Part shown: piece by piece, positions 18,417 through 26,513 of the stretch | How positions within the stretch are numbered: the first letter of the stretch is position 1 | How the letters are laid out: the number at the start of each line of letters is the position of its first letter | Assembly: GCA_009692005.1 (NCBI GenBank) | Contig: SHZZ01000001.1 | Location: forward strand, 346,399-410,398 | Origin: Gemmataceae bacterium | GTDB lineage: Bacteria; Planctomycetota; Planctomycetia; Gemmatales; Gemmataceae | DNA: 64,000 bases | Direction of reading: 5' to 3' | Made by a program: the position numbers and the translations under genes | The notes under the pieces: model-generated | Told to the model about the DNA's origin: nothing | Databases searched by the model: none | The model's input: only the letters and a program-made list of their open reading frames with translations

Positions 18417-18554
18417 ATTCGTTGTCCAATGCGGCAACCGACCCGCTTAGCATTAATTACGCAACAAAAGTCGGTGTTGGTTAATGGTCCAAAGAAATCC
18501 ACGGTGGAAAACCCCCACTCATGGTTTCTGTAGGTGGTTAAAGTTTTGCCCGGA

Positions 18555-18575
18555 GGTCCCAAGTGGTTTGGGACC
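18555..18575 (+). promoter_or_regulatory. Hairpin in the sigma factor leader
   Basis: Perfect 8-base arms (18555-18562 GGTCCCAA, 18568-18575 TTGGGACC) around a 5-base loop, with nine T residues ten bases further on. It could be the end of the hopanoid transcript or an attenuator; the gap before the T-run is long for a classic terminator. Confidence 0.45.
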
Positions 18576-18614
18576 CTGTAGAGCTTTTTTTTTATTTGAG
18601 GAAAGTTTGTTAAA

Positions 18615-19628
18615 ATGAAAACTAAACGGCGTACCAAAGATGACCCGAAGGAAATCGAAGTCCTTAGTACTCTTGCCAACCCGGCGATTTTTTCTTCCGA
18701 TCTGTTGACCCCCGAAGAAGAGCGGGAATTGCTTGCCGATTTTTGGGAAACCAAATGTGAACTGGTGCGGAATTTGATCCGCCAGTATCCCAAATTGCGC
18801 GCACACAGGCCTTCTCTTGAACCTTGGCCAATGGCGCAATTCATTAGGGATCATTGCGTGGCATCCGCCAGGAATGCCACGCCTATTCGCAGGTTGCACG
18901 ACCGGTATGTTCACTTGAAACACCGGCTGGCTTCCGCCAATATCCGTTTGGCCGCGCATGTCGCCAAACGATTCCGTCACCATGCATTAAGCTATGCGGA
19001 CCTGCTCCAAGAAGCGGTTTGCGGCTTGATGCAAGCCATTGACCGGTTTGATGTCAGCCATGGCACCCGGTTGGCAACTTATGCCACCTGGTGGATTCGC
19101 CAGACGCTGCAGATCGCGGTGGCAAGGCAAAGCCATTTGGTCAGCCTTTCTCCGCACCATTTGCAGGAACTTGGGCAGTTGCAGCAGGAGTCCGAGGCAT
19201 TGGCTCATGGTGGAAAACACCTGCCGACTCCCCAGGAACTCGCTGCCAGGACTGGCTCGAGCCTGGAACATTTGACTCACCTGCAAACCGCCACGCGCAC
19301 ACCGGTTTCCTTGAATGCTGTTTTGGATGACGACAGCGACTTCAAATTGACCGAGGCGATGCCAGACAACGAGAGTACGATTCAGAGGACGAATTCCGAA
19401 AGGCAGGAAGCGCTCCTGTTCTTGATGGAAAACCTCCGGCCGCGGGAACGGAAGGTTTTGGATCTGCGCTTTGGCCTAACTGGGAGTGGCACTCACAGTT
19501 TGCGCCAGATTGGCTACTTGCTGAGGATCAGCAAGGAAAGGGTGCGGCAGATTCAAAATCGTGCTTTGGAAAAACTGCGCGGTTCGGCCGAACGAGTTGG
19601 ATGGGAAGCCGACCTGCTCTTGGGTTAA
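18615..19628 (+). CDS. RNA polymerase sigma factor, sigma-70 primary-like (group 2)
   Basis: 337 residues. Region 2 (about 115-165) has SANIRLAAHVAKRF, YADLLQEAVCGLMQAIDRF and the -10-reading YATWWIRQ; region 3 lies at about 195-225; region 4 (about 275-325) has RPRERKVLDLRFGL and the helix-turn-helix ISKERVRQIQNRALEKL that reads the -35. Region 1.1 of true RpoD is lacking, and residues 1-85 are a divergent region 1.2-like segment, so this is probably an alternative primary-type sigma rather than RpoD. It has a long structured leader and an intrinsic terminator right after the stop, so it is transcribed alone. Confidence 0.9.
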   Translation: MKTKRRTKDDPKEIEVLSTLANPAIFSSDLLTPEEERELLADFWETKCELVRNLIRQYPKLRAHRPSLEPWPMAQFIRDHCVASARNATPIRRLHDRYVHLKHRLASANIRLAAHVAKRFRHHALSYADLLQEAVCGLMQAIDRFDVSHGTRLATYATWWIRQTLQIAVARQSHLVSLSPHHLQELGQLQQESEALAHGGKHLPTPQELAARTGSSLEHLTHLQTATRTPVSLNAVLDDDSDFKLTEAMPDNESTIQRTNSERQEALLFLMENLRPRERKVLDLRFGLTGSGTHSLRQIGYLLRISKERVRQIQNRALEKLRGSAERVGWEADLLLG

Positions 19629-19649
19629 ACCTGATTTGCGTTCTTGGCT

Positions 19650-19684
19650 GCCAGGCAGGATTTTATTCCTGCCTGGCTTTTTTT
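19650..19684 (+). terminator. Intrinsic terminator of the sigma factor gene
   Basis: A perfect 11-base stem (19650-19660 with 19667-19677), a six-base TTTTAT loop and seven T residues (19678-19684), 21 bases after the sigma factor stop. The T-run overlaps the last codon of the convergent acyltransferase gene. Confidence 0.88.
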
Positions 19685-20447
19685 ATGCCACCAGGGGAAT
19701 CAATTGGAACTGGAGTTCTTTTTGGATCTGATAATTGATCACCTCCTCTATGTAGCCCAGGATACGGGCAACCTCAGCGCCATCGACAACACGGTGGTCG
19801 AAGGTCAATCGGCAAAGGGTGGCGCCATCCGAATTTACTTGGCCGTAATTCAATGACGAGGTCAACGGGGTGAGAAGTTCCAGGGTATTGGCGCCGAAAC
19901 AGGATACCGAACTAACCCCAAAGGTGCCGAAATTCTTGGCTTTCGTGTAGCCGGAAACATACAAGGCGTAATTCCAGAATAAAACCCGCAAAGGCATCGG
20001 TAGTTGCGAGGTGCGCTTGGCCCGGTGGAAGGCGCGGTGCTCTTTCAAAGGCCCGGTTTTCATTGCGGCAAATTGCCGGGAGATCTCAACTAACGACATT
20101 TCCCCTGGATCTTTTATTAAACCAAAAAGCACTGCATCTCGTTCATCGGCCAGGCGATTGATGGCCATGCTGCCAATTGATTTTGGGTGCTCATAGAGGT
20201 GCGGATAGGGGAAAGAAGTCAATGTCTGCCTTAATACCTGAAATTTCTGGGAGGCCAGCCCCATGGCTTTAAAAAAAATGCTGCCCCACCCAATTCGGCT
20301 CGGGAACCGACTGCGAAGGGTTTCAATTCCGGGAAGGCACAGTTCCTTTTCAATGGTGCATAAGGGGATTTTTTTGGAGTGAGTAACCAAGTCAGCAATG
20401 AATTGCCTGGTCCAATGCAGAGGTATTCTTTTTCCCCGTCCATCCAT
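19683..20447 (-). CDS. Stand-alone 2-oxoacid dehydrogenase acyltransferase (E2) catalytic domain
   Basis: 254 residues corresponding only to the trimeric E2/CAT-like catalytic domain. The active-site signature FDHRVVDGAEVA lies near residue 220 (H-x-x-x-D-G), and FGTFGVSSVSCFG near 172 matches the preceding conserved strand. The lipoyl and peripheral-subunit-binding domains of PDH/BCKDH E2 are missing, and no E1 or E3 gene is near, so it probably acetylates or acylates another acceptor from acyl-CoA. The natural substrate is unknown. The ATG at 20447 starts within the conserved fold (RIPLHWTRQFIAD). Confidence 0.8.
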   Translation of the reverse strand: MDGRGKRIPLHWTRQFIADLVTHSKKIPLCTIEKELCLPGIETLRSRFPSRIGWGSIFFKAMGLASQKFQVLRQTLTSFPYPHLYEHPKSIGSMAINRLADERDAVLFGLIKDPGEMSLVEISRQFAAMKTGPLKEHRAFHRAKRTSQLPMPLRVLFWNYALYVSGYTKAKNFGTFGVSSVSCFGANTLELLTPLTSSLNYGQVNSDGATLCRLTFDHRVVDGAEVARILGYIEEVINYQIQKELQFQLIPLVA

Positions 20448-20538
20448 GGCGTCGCTTTATTCCTCTCTCAAGTTTCGACAAGTTACCTTTTATCGTCCTT
20501 TCGCGGCAAGGGCAGGTTCTTGAGTAAAAGGGAACTGG

Positions 20539-21780
20539 CTAACTGCCCATTTTTTCCAGCTCCTTGGCGATTATCTCAACTTCATTCAAGGTGTTATAAT
20601 GGGCGAAACCAAGGCGAAGGACTCCCCCCTGTTCTTCTCGTCCCAGGCATTCCATGAAGGTCTTGGCGTAAAAATTTCCGGCGTAGGTGAAAATACCCTT
20701 TTGTGCCAGGCGCTCTGCCATGGCATGAGGGGGACAACTCTCCGAAACGAGCGAGAAGGTAGCGACCTGATTGGCAAGGTTTTCTGGATCAGGGTTTCCA
20801 AGTATTTTCAGGCTGGGATTCTTCCCGATTCTTTCCAGAAATACGCGGCACAATTCCGCTTCGTGCTTTCCGATTAACTCGTAGGTTCGGCTGAGCTGGT
20901 CTCGAAGGGAGCTGAATGATTCCTCGGTTGTTTTTCCCAGGCTGGCCAGGTAGTTGATGGCAGCTACCGTGCCGGCGATTCCCTCATGATTTTGCGTGCC
21001 GGTCATCCATTTTCCGGGCAGAGTTTCTGGCGCCGGCCGGACTTTGTAACACGGGAGGCTGTTAAGGAGTTCTTCTTTGCCGTAAAGGATCCCCACATGA
21101 GGGCCAAAAAACTTGTAAGCGGAACAAGCGAGAAAATCGCAGTCCCAGTCTTGAACATCGATCAATCGATGGGGAGCGTAATGAACTGCGTCGACATAAA
21201 CCAAGCTGCCGGCGTCATGAGCCCAGCGGGCAAGTTTCTTTACCGGGTTAACAATGCCGCTGGCGTTTGAAGCCGCTGAAAAAGCCACCAGCTTTGGCTT
21301 TTTCCTCAATAGGTCCTGGAAATCGCGTTCCTCCAGTTGGCAGGTTTCCAGGTTGATTTTCACCAGTGCGAATTGGCAGCCCGCATCCCTCGCCGCAAAT
21401 TGCCAGGGTGCAATGTTTGCTTCATGATCCATTTGAGTAGAAACAACCAGATCTTGTGGTGAAAGAGTTTTTGTAAATGACCTGGCAAGGTGAAAAGTCA
21501 ATGTCGTCATGTTCTGACCAAAAGCGATTTCATTTTCTTTTGAGGCATTGAGAAAAGCTTGAACTGTTTTTCCAGCTTGAGAAAATAGGTCGCTTGATTC
21601 CAGGGAGGAACGGAAGGGCGCGCCCAGGTTGGCGTTGGAATGGAAGAGGTACTGGGTGATTGCATTGGCCACTTGCAAGGGAACCTGGGTCCCCCCGGGA
21701 GCGTCGGCGTGAATTTCTTTCGCGTATTTGCCTTGCAAAGCGGGAAAATGATTGCGGATTTGATCCAAGAGTAATCCCAT
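20539..21780 (-). CDS. Cysteine desulfurase-like class V aminotransferase
   Basis: 413 residues of the PLP-dependent class V family, closest in pattern to the 'cysteine desulfurase-like, VC1184' group. The PLP lysine is in CDFLACSAYKFFGPHVG (about residues 209-225), with YVDAVHYAPH upstream positioning the cofactor. The flexible loop holding the catalytic cysteine of SufS (RxGHHC) is replaced by YAGNFYAKTF near 368, so true desulfurase activity is doubtful. It diverges from the MaoC gene across about 145 bases. Confidence 0.85.
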   Translation of the reverse strand: MGLLLDQIRNHFPALQGKYAKEIHADAPGGTQVPLQVANAITQYLFHSNANLGAPFRSSLESSDLFSQAGKTVQAFLNASKENEIAFGQNMTTLTFHLARSFTKTLSPQDLVVSTQMDHEANIAPWQFAARDAGCQFALVKINLETCQLEERDFQDLLRKKPKLVAFSAASNASGIVNPVKKLARWAHDAGSLVYVDAVHYAPHRLIDVQDWDCDFLACSAYKFFGPHVGILYGKEELLNSLPCYKVRPAPETLPGKWMTGTQNHEGIAGTVAAINYLASLGKTTEESFSSLRDQLSRTYELIGKHEAELCRVFLERIGKNPSLKILGNPDPENLANQVATFSLVSESCPPHAMAERLAQKGIFTYAGNFYAKTFMECLGREEQGGVLRLGFAHYNTLNEVEIIAKELEKMGS

Positions 21781-21926
21781 GCCTGTACCTCTCGAAATTC
21801 GCGGGCGCGAAGATTAGCTTGGTTTTTCAGGAAGCCAAAACACCCATGTTGAAATGATTTCCTGCTTGATCCCCCTGGCCGCTTTCGTGTAGTAATCCAT
21901 TTTATTGTTATTCAGGAGGCCGGGGA

Positions 21927-22412
21927 ATGGCTTATACAAACCAGCATCACTTCTTTGACGATCTGCAGATTGGCCAAAAGTGGGAATCTTCAGAGCGGGC
22001 TATAACTGGGGATGATGTTGCGAGCTTCGCTGGCTTGAGCGGGGATTTCAACCCCATGCACATGGATCACCAATTCGCGGCGGCCACACCATTTCGCCAG
22101 CCGATTGCACATGGGTTGCTGGTACAGGCCGTGGCCAGCGGTTTGGGATTAAGTTCTCCCCTGGTGAGGACCGTTGCCGTGATTTCTTTGAAGGAATGGC
22201 ATTACCGCCTGCCAGTATTTTTTGGCGATACCATCAAAGTGCGCAATCAAGTTCTGACAATTGAACCCAAGAGCCGAGGCCGGCGGGGTTTGGTCACCTG
22301 GAAAAGGGAAATTATTAACCAGGAAGGCAAGGTGGTACAGGAAGGAGTCGCTGAAACTCTGGTAGAGGGGCGAGGGGAAAAAGGGGTTCCGGCAAACGGC
22401 CCAGGGGAATAG
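21927..22412 (+). CDS. MaoC-type hotdog dehydratase ((R)-enoyl-CoA hydratase-like)
   Basis: 161 residues, a single hotdog fold. The hydratase motif is complete: FAGLSGDFNPMHMDHQFAA (about 32-50) holds the catalytic Asp and His, and PIAHGLLVQ (about 58-66) the HG. It should hydrate a 2-enoyl-CoA to an (R)-3-hydroxyacyl-CoA, or the reverse. ATG 21927 follows CAGGAGG. gltX begins 69 bases downstream, but the two functions are not obviously linked. Confidence 0.9.
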   Translation: MAYTNQHHFFDDLQIGQKWESSERAITGDDVASFAGLSGDFNPMHMDHQFAAATPFRQPIAHGLLVQAVASGLGLSSPLVRTVAVISLKEWHYRLPVFFGDTIKVRNQVLTIEPKSRGRRGLVTWKREIINQEGKVVQEGVAETLVEGRGEKGVPANGPGE

Positions 22413-22481
22413 GGAGTTCTCCTCGGCAACTTCAATTCCCATATATTCAATTTGTGGTTGCCTTGAAAAGAGGTTTATAAA

Positions 22482-24047
22482 ATGGGTCCGGTTCGCACAC
22501 GCTTTGCTCCTTCTCCCACCGGTTACCTTCATATCGGCGGAGTAAGAACTGCGTTGTTCAATTGGCTTCTGGCCAGACAAGCGGGCGGCCAATTTATTCT
22601 CCGCATTGATGATACTGATTCGGAAAGAAACCGGGCCGAGGCTTTGCAGCCCATTTTGGACGGGTTCAGGTGGCTGGGAATTGATTGGGATGAAGGGCCT
22701 GAAGTGAATGGCCCCTGCGCTCCCTACTTTCAGTCGCAGCGGAATGAACGCTATGTTCAAGCGGCAATGATCCTTTTGGAAAAAGGCCATGCGTATCCCT
22801 GCTACCGCTTGCCCGCGGAACTGCAAAAGGAGCGGGAAGCTGCGGAAAAGGCCAAGAAACCGTATGTCCATCGCGGGGAGCATCGCCAAACCAGTCCGGA
22901 AGAATGCCTTCGCTTGTACCGGGAAAAGAAGGCCGCGCTCCGTTTGAAAGTCCCTGATGAAGGGGTTATCAGCATTTCCGACCGCATTCGCGGGGTGGTG
23001 GAGTGGCAGGCATCCCTGATTGGCGACCCGATTATTCTGCGACCTGATGGCCGCGCACTCTACAATTTCGCCACCGTCATTGACGATAGCGAAATGAAGA
23101 TTACCCATGTGGTGCGGGCGGCGGAGCATTTATCCAACACCCCGGTGCAGGCGCTTGTGTACAGGGCGTTGGGTGCGGAAATGCCGGAATTCGCTCATGT
23201 CCCGGTGGTGAATGAGCCCAATTCCAAGAAGAAATTAAGCAAGCGCGACATGAAGAAATTCCTCACGCCGGAAGTAAGAGCAAAGTTAATGGCCGTGGGT
23301 TGGACGGCGGAAGCGATCGAGATTCGGGACGACTTAAACCCGGCCACGGTGGCGTTTTACAAGGAATTGGGTTACCTCCCTTCCGGTTTGGTGAATTACC
23401 TGGGGCGCTTGGGGTGGTCGCTCGATGACAAAACGGAAATCATTCCTTTGGCCGACATGATCCACAATTTTAGCTTGGAGCGGGTGAATAATTCGTCTGC
23501 CAGTTTCGACCCCGACAAATTGTTTTGGGTTGCGGGCGAGTACATGAAGAATTTGCCCCTATCGGAAAAAGTGGAAAAGGTGATTCCCTTTTTGCAGCGG
23601 GCAGGGTTGCTTAACGCTCAACCCTCTGAGGCTGAAAGGAAAAAAGTTCAAACAATCGTCGCTGCATGCGGCGACAGGTTGAAATTGTTCAGTGATGTGC
23701 TTTCCTATGGCACACCCTTTTTCCTGAAAGATCCCCTGTATGAAACAAAGGCGCTCAGTAAAAGGGTGGCCAAGGAAGGGGTGCCTGACTTGCTGAGGGA
23801 ATTCTCCGCCAAGCTGAGGCAGTTGCCGGATTATTCCGTCCCCACTCTGGAGCAGGCCCTGCGCGATTTTTGCCAGGAAAAGCAAATCAACACTGGCTTG
23901 GTCATTCACGCGTTGCGCGTAGCCACCACGGGGATTGAGGTGGGGCCAGGCGTTTTCGATTGCTTGCACATTCTGGGTCGGGAGGAATCGATTCGGCGAA
24001 TCGATTTGGCCTTGGAATTGGCAACCCCCCCTGCCCCGGGCCAGTAA
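22482..24047 (+). CDS. gltX: Glutamyl-tRNA synthetase
   Basis: 521 residues, class I aminoacyl-tRNA synthetase that charges tRNA-Glu. RFAPSPTGYLHIGG (7-20) contains the HIGH-type motif and SKKKLSKRDMKKF (about 248-260) the KMSKS-type lysine loop. The Rossmann core and alpha-helical anticodon-binding region (about 330-510) are of normal length. ATG 22482; the pfkB-type gene follows 20 bases later. Whether it is discriminating or also charges tRNA-Gln cannot be seen; no gatCAB genes lie in the window. Confidence 0.96.
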   Translation: MGPVRTRFAPSPTGYLHIGGVRTALFNWLLARQAGGQFILRIDDTDSERNRAEALQPILDGFRWLGIDWDEGPEVNGPCAPYFQSQRNERYVQAAMILLEKGHAYPCYRLPAELQKEREAAEKAKKPYVHRGEHRQTSPEECLRLYREKKAALRLKVPDEGVISISDRIRGVVEWQASLIGDPIILRPDGRALYNFATVIDDSEMKITHVVRAAEHLSNTPVQALVYRALGAEMPEFAHVPVVNEPNSKKKLSKRDMKKFLTPEVRAKLMAVGWTAEAIEIRDDLNPATVAFYKELGYLPSGLVNYLGRLGWSLDDKTEIIPLADMIHNFSLERVNNSSASFDPDKLFWVAGEYMKNLPLSEKVEKVIPFLQRAGLLNAQPSEAERKKVQTIVAACGDRLKLFSDVLSYGTPFFLKDPLYETKALSKRVAKEGVPDLLREFSAKLRQLPDYSVPTLEQALRDFCQEKQINTGLVIHALRVATTGIEVGPGVFDCLHILGREESIRRIDLALELATPPAPGQ

Positions 24048-24067
24048 CTTTTTTTCAGGAGGCAGTT

Positions 24068-24967
24068 ATGTCATTATTGGTCGTTGGGTCCTTGGCTTTC
24101 GATTCCATTGAAACCCCGAATGGGAAGGTGGATGACGCCTTGGGTGGGTCGGCGTCCTTTTTTTCCGTCGTCGCCAGTTTTTTTACCAAGCCCAGGCTGG
24201 TCGGCGTGGTTGGCCAGGACTTCCCACCGGAACATATTCAAATGTTTCGCGCCAAAGGGATCGACACTTCCGGTCTTGTCACCAAGGAAGGTAAAACCTT
24301 CCGTTGGAAGGGCCGTTATCATCAGGACATGAACTCCAGGGATACTCTGGATGTGCAATTGAATGTGTTTGGCACTTTCGACCCCGTTTTACCCAAGCAT
24401 TTTCGCGATAGCCGTCATGTGTTTCTCGCAAACAGTAGTCCGGCCATTCAGGCCAAAGTTCTCGATCAGGTGGAAAAACCTGAAATAGTCATGGCGGACA
24501 CCATGGACCTGTGGATCAACACGGAAAAGAAAGGGCTGCTGGAGTTGCTGCCCCGGCTGGATGGATTTTTGTTGAATGACAGCGAAGCCCTTTTGTTGAC
24601 CGGGGAAACCAACTTGGTACGCGCCGGCCATGCTGTACGGAAACTGGGCCCCAAGTTTGTCATTTTGAAAAAAGGCGAGCATGGCGCAATGCTCTTCAGT
24701 GAGGCCGGGGTTTTTGTGGTTCCTGCCTATCCCACACCGCATATCGTGGACCCAACCGGAGCGGGGGATAGTTTCGCTGGTGGGGTTCTTGGTTCCCTTG
24801 CCGCAGATTCAGCTTCCTCGGCCGCGGATTTAAAACGGGCGATGGCCTACGGCACGGTGGTAGCCAGTTTTACCGTTGAAGGATTTGGCTTGGACCGCCT
24901 GGGCGAAATCACACGAAAGGATTTGGATGCCAGGTACCAGGAATACCGGAAAATGCTGACCTTTTAG
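24068..24967 (+). CDS. PfkB-family carbohydrate/nucleoside kinase
   Basis: 299 residues. The N-terminal GSLAFDSIETPNG and GGSASFFSV and the C-terminal DPTGAGDSFAGGVLG (about 229-243, anion hole and catalytic Asp) mark the ribokinase family; NDSEALLLTG near 170 is the second family motif. The phosphate acceptor (a sugar or nucleoside) is not identifiable. ATG 24068 follows a strong CAGGAGGCA site; an upstream in-frame start would run into gltX. Confidence 0.93.
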   Translation: MSLLVVGSLAFDSIETPNGKVDDALGGSASFFSVVASFFTKPRLVGVVGQDFPPEHIQMFRAKGIDTSGLVTKEGKTFRWKGRYHQDMNSRDTLDVQLNVFGTFDPVLPKHFRDSRHVFLANSSPAIQAKVLDQVEKPEIVMADTMDLWINTEKKGLLELLPRLDGFLLNDSEALLLTGETNLVRAGHAVRKLGPKFVILKKGEHGAMLFSEAGVFVVPAYPTPHIVDPTGAGDSFAGGVLGSLAADSASSAADLKRAMAYGTVVASFTVEGFGLDRLGEITRKDLDARYQEYRKMLTF

Positions 24968-24974
24968 GGCGGTC

Positions 24975-25550
24975 ATGGCCAAGCAAACGCGTGCTTTCAT
25001 TGCTTTACCCATTCCTCAGGCTGGAATTCGCCAGTGCCAGGGATTGCAAAAAGGCCTACAAGATCAAGTCCGGGGCGTTCACTGGGGCAAGCCTGATCAA
25101 TTTCACATCACTCTCCATTTTCTTGGAGTTCTCAACTCGCAGCAAGTTTGGCAGGTATGTTCAGGGATTAAATCGGTGGTGGAGAGCATTCACCCCTTTG
25201 CATTTAGTTTGCAAGGGGTGGGTTGCTTTCCCAATGCCAGACGCCCGCGGGTTATATGGGTCGGCGTGGATTCTCAGTGGCTTGAACCCATGGTGAATTT
25301 GTGGCAGTCCTTGCGAAGGGTTCTGGCACCCTTGGGTTTTTACCGAGAGGAAAACCGGGCCTTTACGCCGCATTTAACCCTGGGGCGTTTTCCACGCGAG
25401 GGCGGGGATTTGAGCAGTGTCTGTTCCCAGAAAAGCATTCAGGATTGGAAATCTGAAGAGTTGCTTGTGGATAAGGTTCAAGTTTTTTCCAGTGAACCCG
25501 GCCCGGATGGCCCGGCATACAATTCCCTGGCAACTTTTCGTCTAACTTAA
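24975..25550 (+). CDS. thpR: RNA 2',3'-cyclic phosphodiesterase (ThpR/LigT family)
   Basis: 191 residues of the 2H phosphoesterase superfamily. The two HxTx signatures are FHITLHFLG (about 37-45) and FTPHLTLGRF (about 132-141). It hydrolyses 2',3'-cyclic phosphate termini to 2'-phosphates and may act on tRNA halves. It begins 7 bases after the kinase stop, so the two are probably co-transcribed. The opposing YciI gene ends 8 bases beyond it. Confidence 0.92.
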   Translation: MAKQTRAFIALPIPQAGIRQCQGLQKGLQDQVRGVHWGKPDQFHITLHFLGVLNSQQVWQVCSGIKSVVESIHPFAFSLQGVGCFPNARRPRVIWVGVDSQWLEPMVNLWQSLRRVLAPLGFYREENRAFTPHLTLGRFPREGGDLSSVCSQKSIQDWKSEELLVDKVQVFSSEPGPDGPAYNSLATFRLT

Positions 25551-25558
25551 CCAATGAG

Positions 25559-25843
25559 TCAGGAAAAGCGCTCCGGGGAAAAAAATACACATTTCCAAGG
25601 ATGCAGGTCCCACTTCACAAAGATCCCGTTTTGGAAAAAAGGGTCGCCTTTGATTAGGCCTTCCGCGCCTTCGCGGGTCTCGGTTTCATAAACGATCAAG
25701 GCGCCATAACCATCGGTGAATGGTCCTGAGGCGGCAAGCTTTCCCGTGGAGAGGAGGTTTTCCAAGTAGGCCCGGTGCGCCGGGCGAACCGAGTTGATTT
25801 TCTCCACATCCTGAATGTACTCAATTCTAGCTGCATATTTCAT
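25559..25843 (-). CDS. YciI family protein
   Basis: 94 residues of the dimeric ferredoxin-like alpha/beta barrel family. RPAHRAYLENLLSTGKLAASGPF holds the conserved His-Asp/Arg region and DPFFQNGIFVKWDLHPWKCVF the C-terminal strand, both typical of YciI. Its function is unsettled; a small dehydratase-like or regulatory enzyme has been suggested for relatives. Start ATG 25843 (MKYAARIEYI) is preferred to ATG 25870. It overlaps the end of the upstream membrane-protein gene by 17 bases. Confidence 0.85.
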   Translation of the reverse strand: MKYAARIEYIQDVEKINSVRPAHRAYLENLLSTGKLAASGPFTDGYGALIVYETETREGAEGLIKGDPFFQNGIFVKWDLHPWKCVFFSPERFS

Positions 25844-26435
25844 TAGTTTGAGGCTTCCTTGAAAATTCAATTGCTCGGGTTAAAGCGTGATGCACAGCGA
25901 AAAATCCCAGGCACCAGCCGAGGTCAAATAGGAAACTGGCCCCGTATCCGCAAAATTCTAATCCGGCCAGGTAGCAGGCCATCAATCCGGGAAATGACTT
26001 GGGATAAAACACTTCGCTGGAAGCGGCCCATACTGCGAAATTCGTAATCAAAAAGAACTGCACGCTCCCCGCAAGTGAACCTATGGGCAGTTTCCAAAGG
26101 CGGAAATTTTTATGGACTTGGCGCCCTATCGCCACATTGAGCAGCAAGCTGGCATAAATAACCGGGGTCATCCAGGAAAAGGCGCTAAAGCCGATTTGCG
26201 CCAGGGGCCGGGCAATGATCAAGTCGGTGAGCAACATCAGGCCCATGGGCAGCAGCCAGGCGCTCCATCCGGTGACCTTGCTACCAGAATAAAGGTGCAT
26301 GGCGCCCATGGGAGAGGAGTTTGGGAAATGGGGCGCCAGCCGGAGCAAAGCCCCCATCACGGTCAAGGGAATGGCAATAGCCATTTGTGCCAAAGTCGGT
26401 TTTTTGCAGGGGTTTTGTTCCAAAGTCTTTTCCAC
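25827..26435 (-). CDS. DUF6580 family integral membrane protein
   Basis: 202 residues with about five hydrophobic segments. The N-terminal region LRLAPHFPNSSPMGAMHLYSG, a loop with conserved Pro/Asn and Gly, and LPMGLMLLTDLIIA are recognisable as DUF6580, a family with an ECF-transporter-like (substrate-specificity component) fold. The transported compound is unknown. The start ATG 26435 lies 78 bases downstream of the Hsp70 stop and it overlaps the YciI gene, so all three may be one transcript. Confidence 0.8.
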   Translation of the reverse strand: MEKTLEQNPCKKPTLAQMAIAIPLTVMGALLRLAPHFPNSSPMGAMHLYSGSKVTGWSAWLLPMGLMLLTDLIIARPLAQIGFSAFSWMTPVIYASLLLNVAIGRQVHKNFRLWKLPIGSLAGSVQFFLITNFAVWAASSEVFYPKSFPGLMACYLAGLEFCGYGASFLFDLGWCLGFFAVHHALTRAIEFSRKPQTNEICS

Positions 26436-26513
26436 ATTACACCTCGATCCAAGGAGTTTTGGAGATTATACAAATCCAGGGAAAGCACAACAACCAAAGG
26501 TTGAAAGGAACCC

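Larger units (their letters stand above)
18264..18614 (+). other. Non-coding stretch: long leader of the sigma factor gene
   Basis: About 350 bases without a credible gene; overlapping frames are shadows. It is AT-richer than the flanks and holds a possible promoter (18390-18416) and a stable hairpin (18555-18575), followed by a T-run at 18585-18593, just before the sigma factor ATG at 18615. This suggests regulation of the sigma factor through its leader. I recognise no known RNA family. Confidence 0.5.

Noticed and set aside
22149..23129. Minus-strand open frame of 326 codons
   Set aside because: It is antisense to maoC and gltX, lacks family motifs and its composition mirrors the plus-strand codons.
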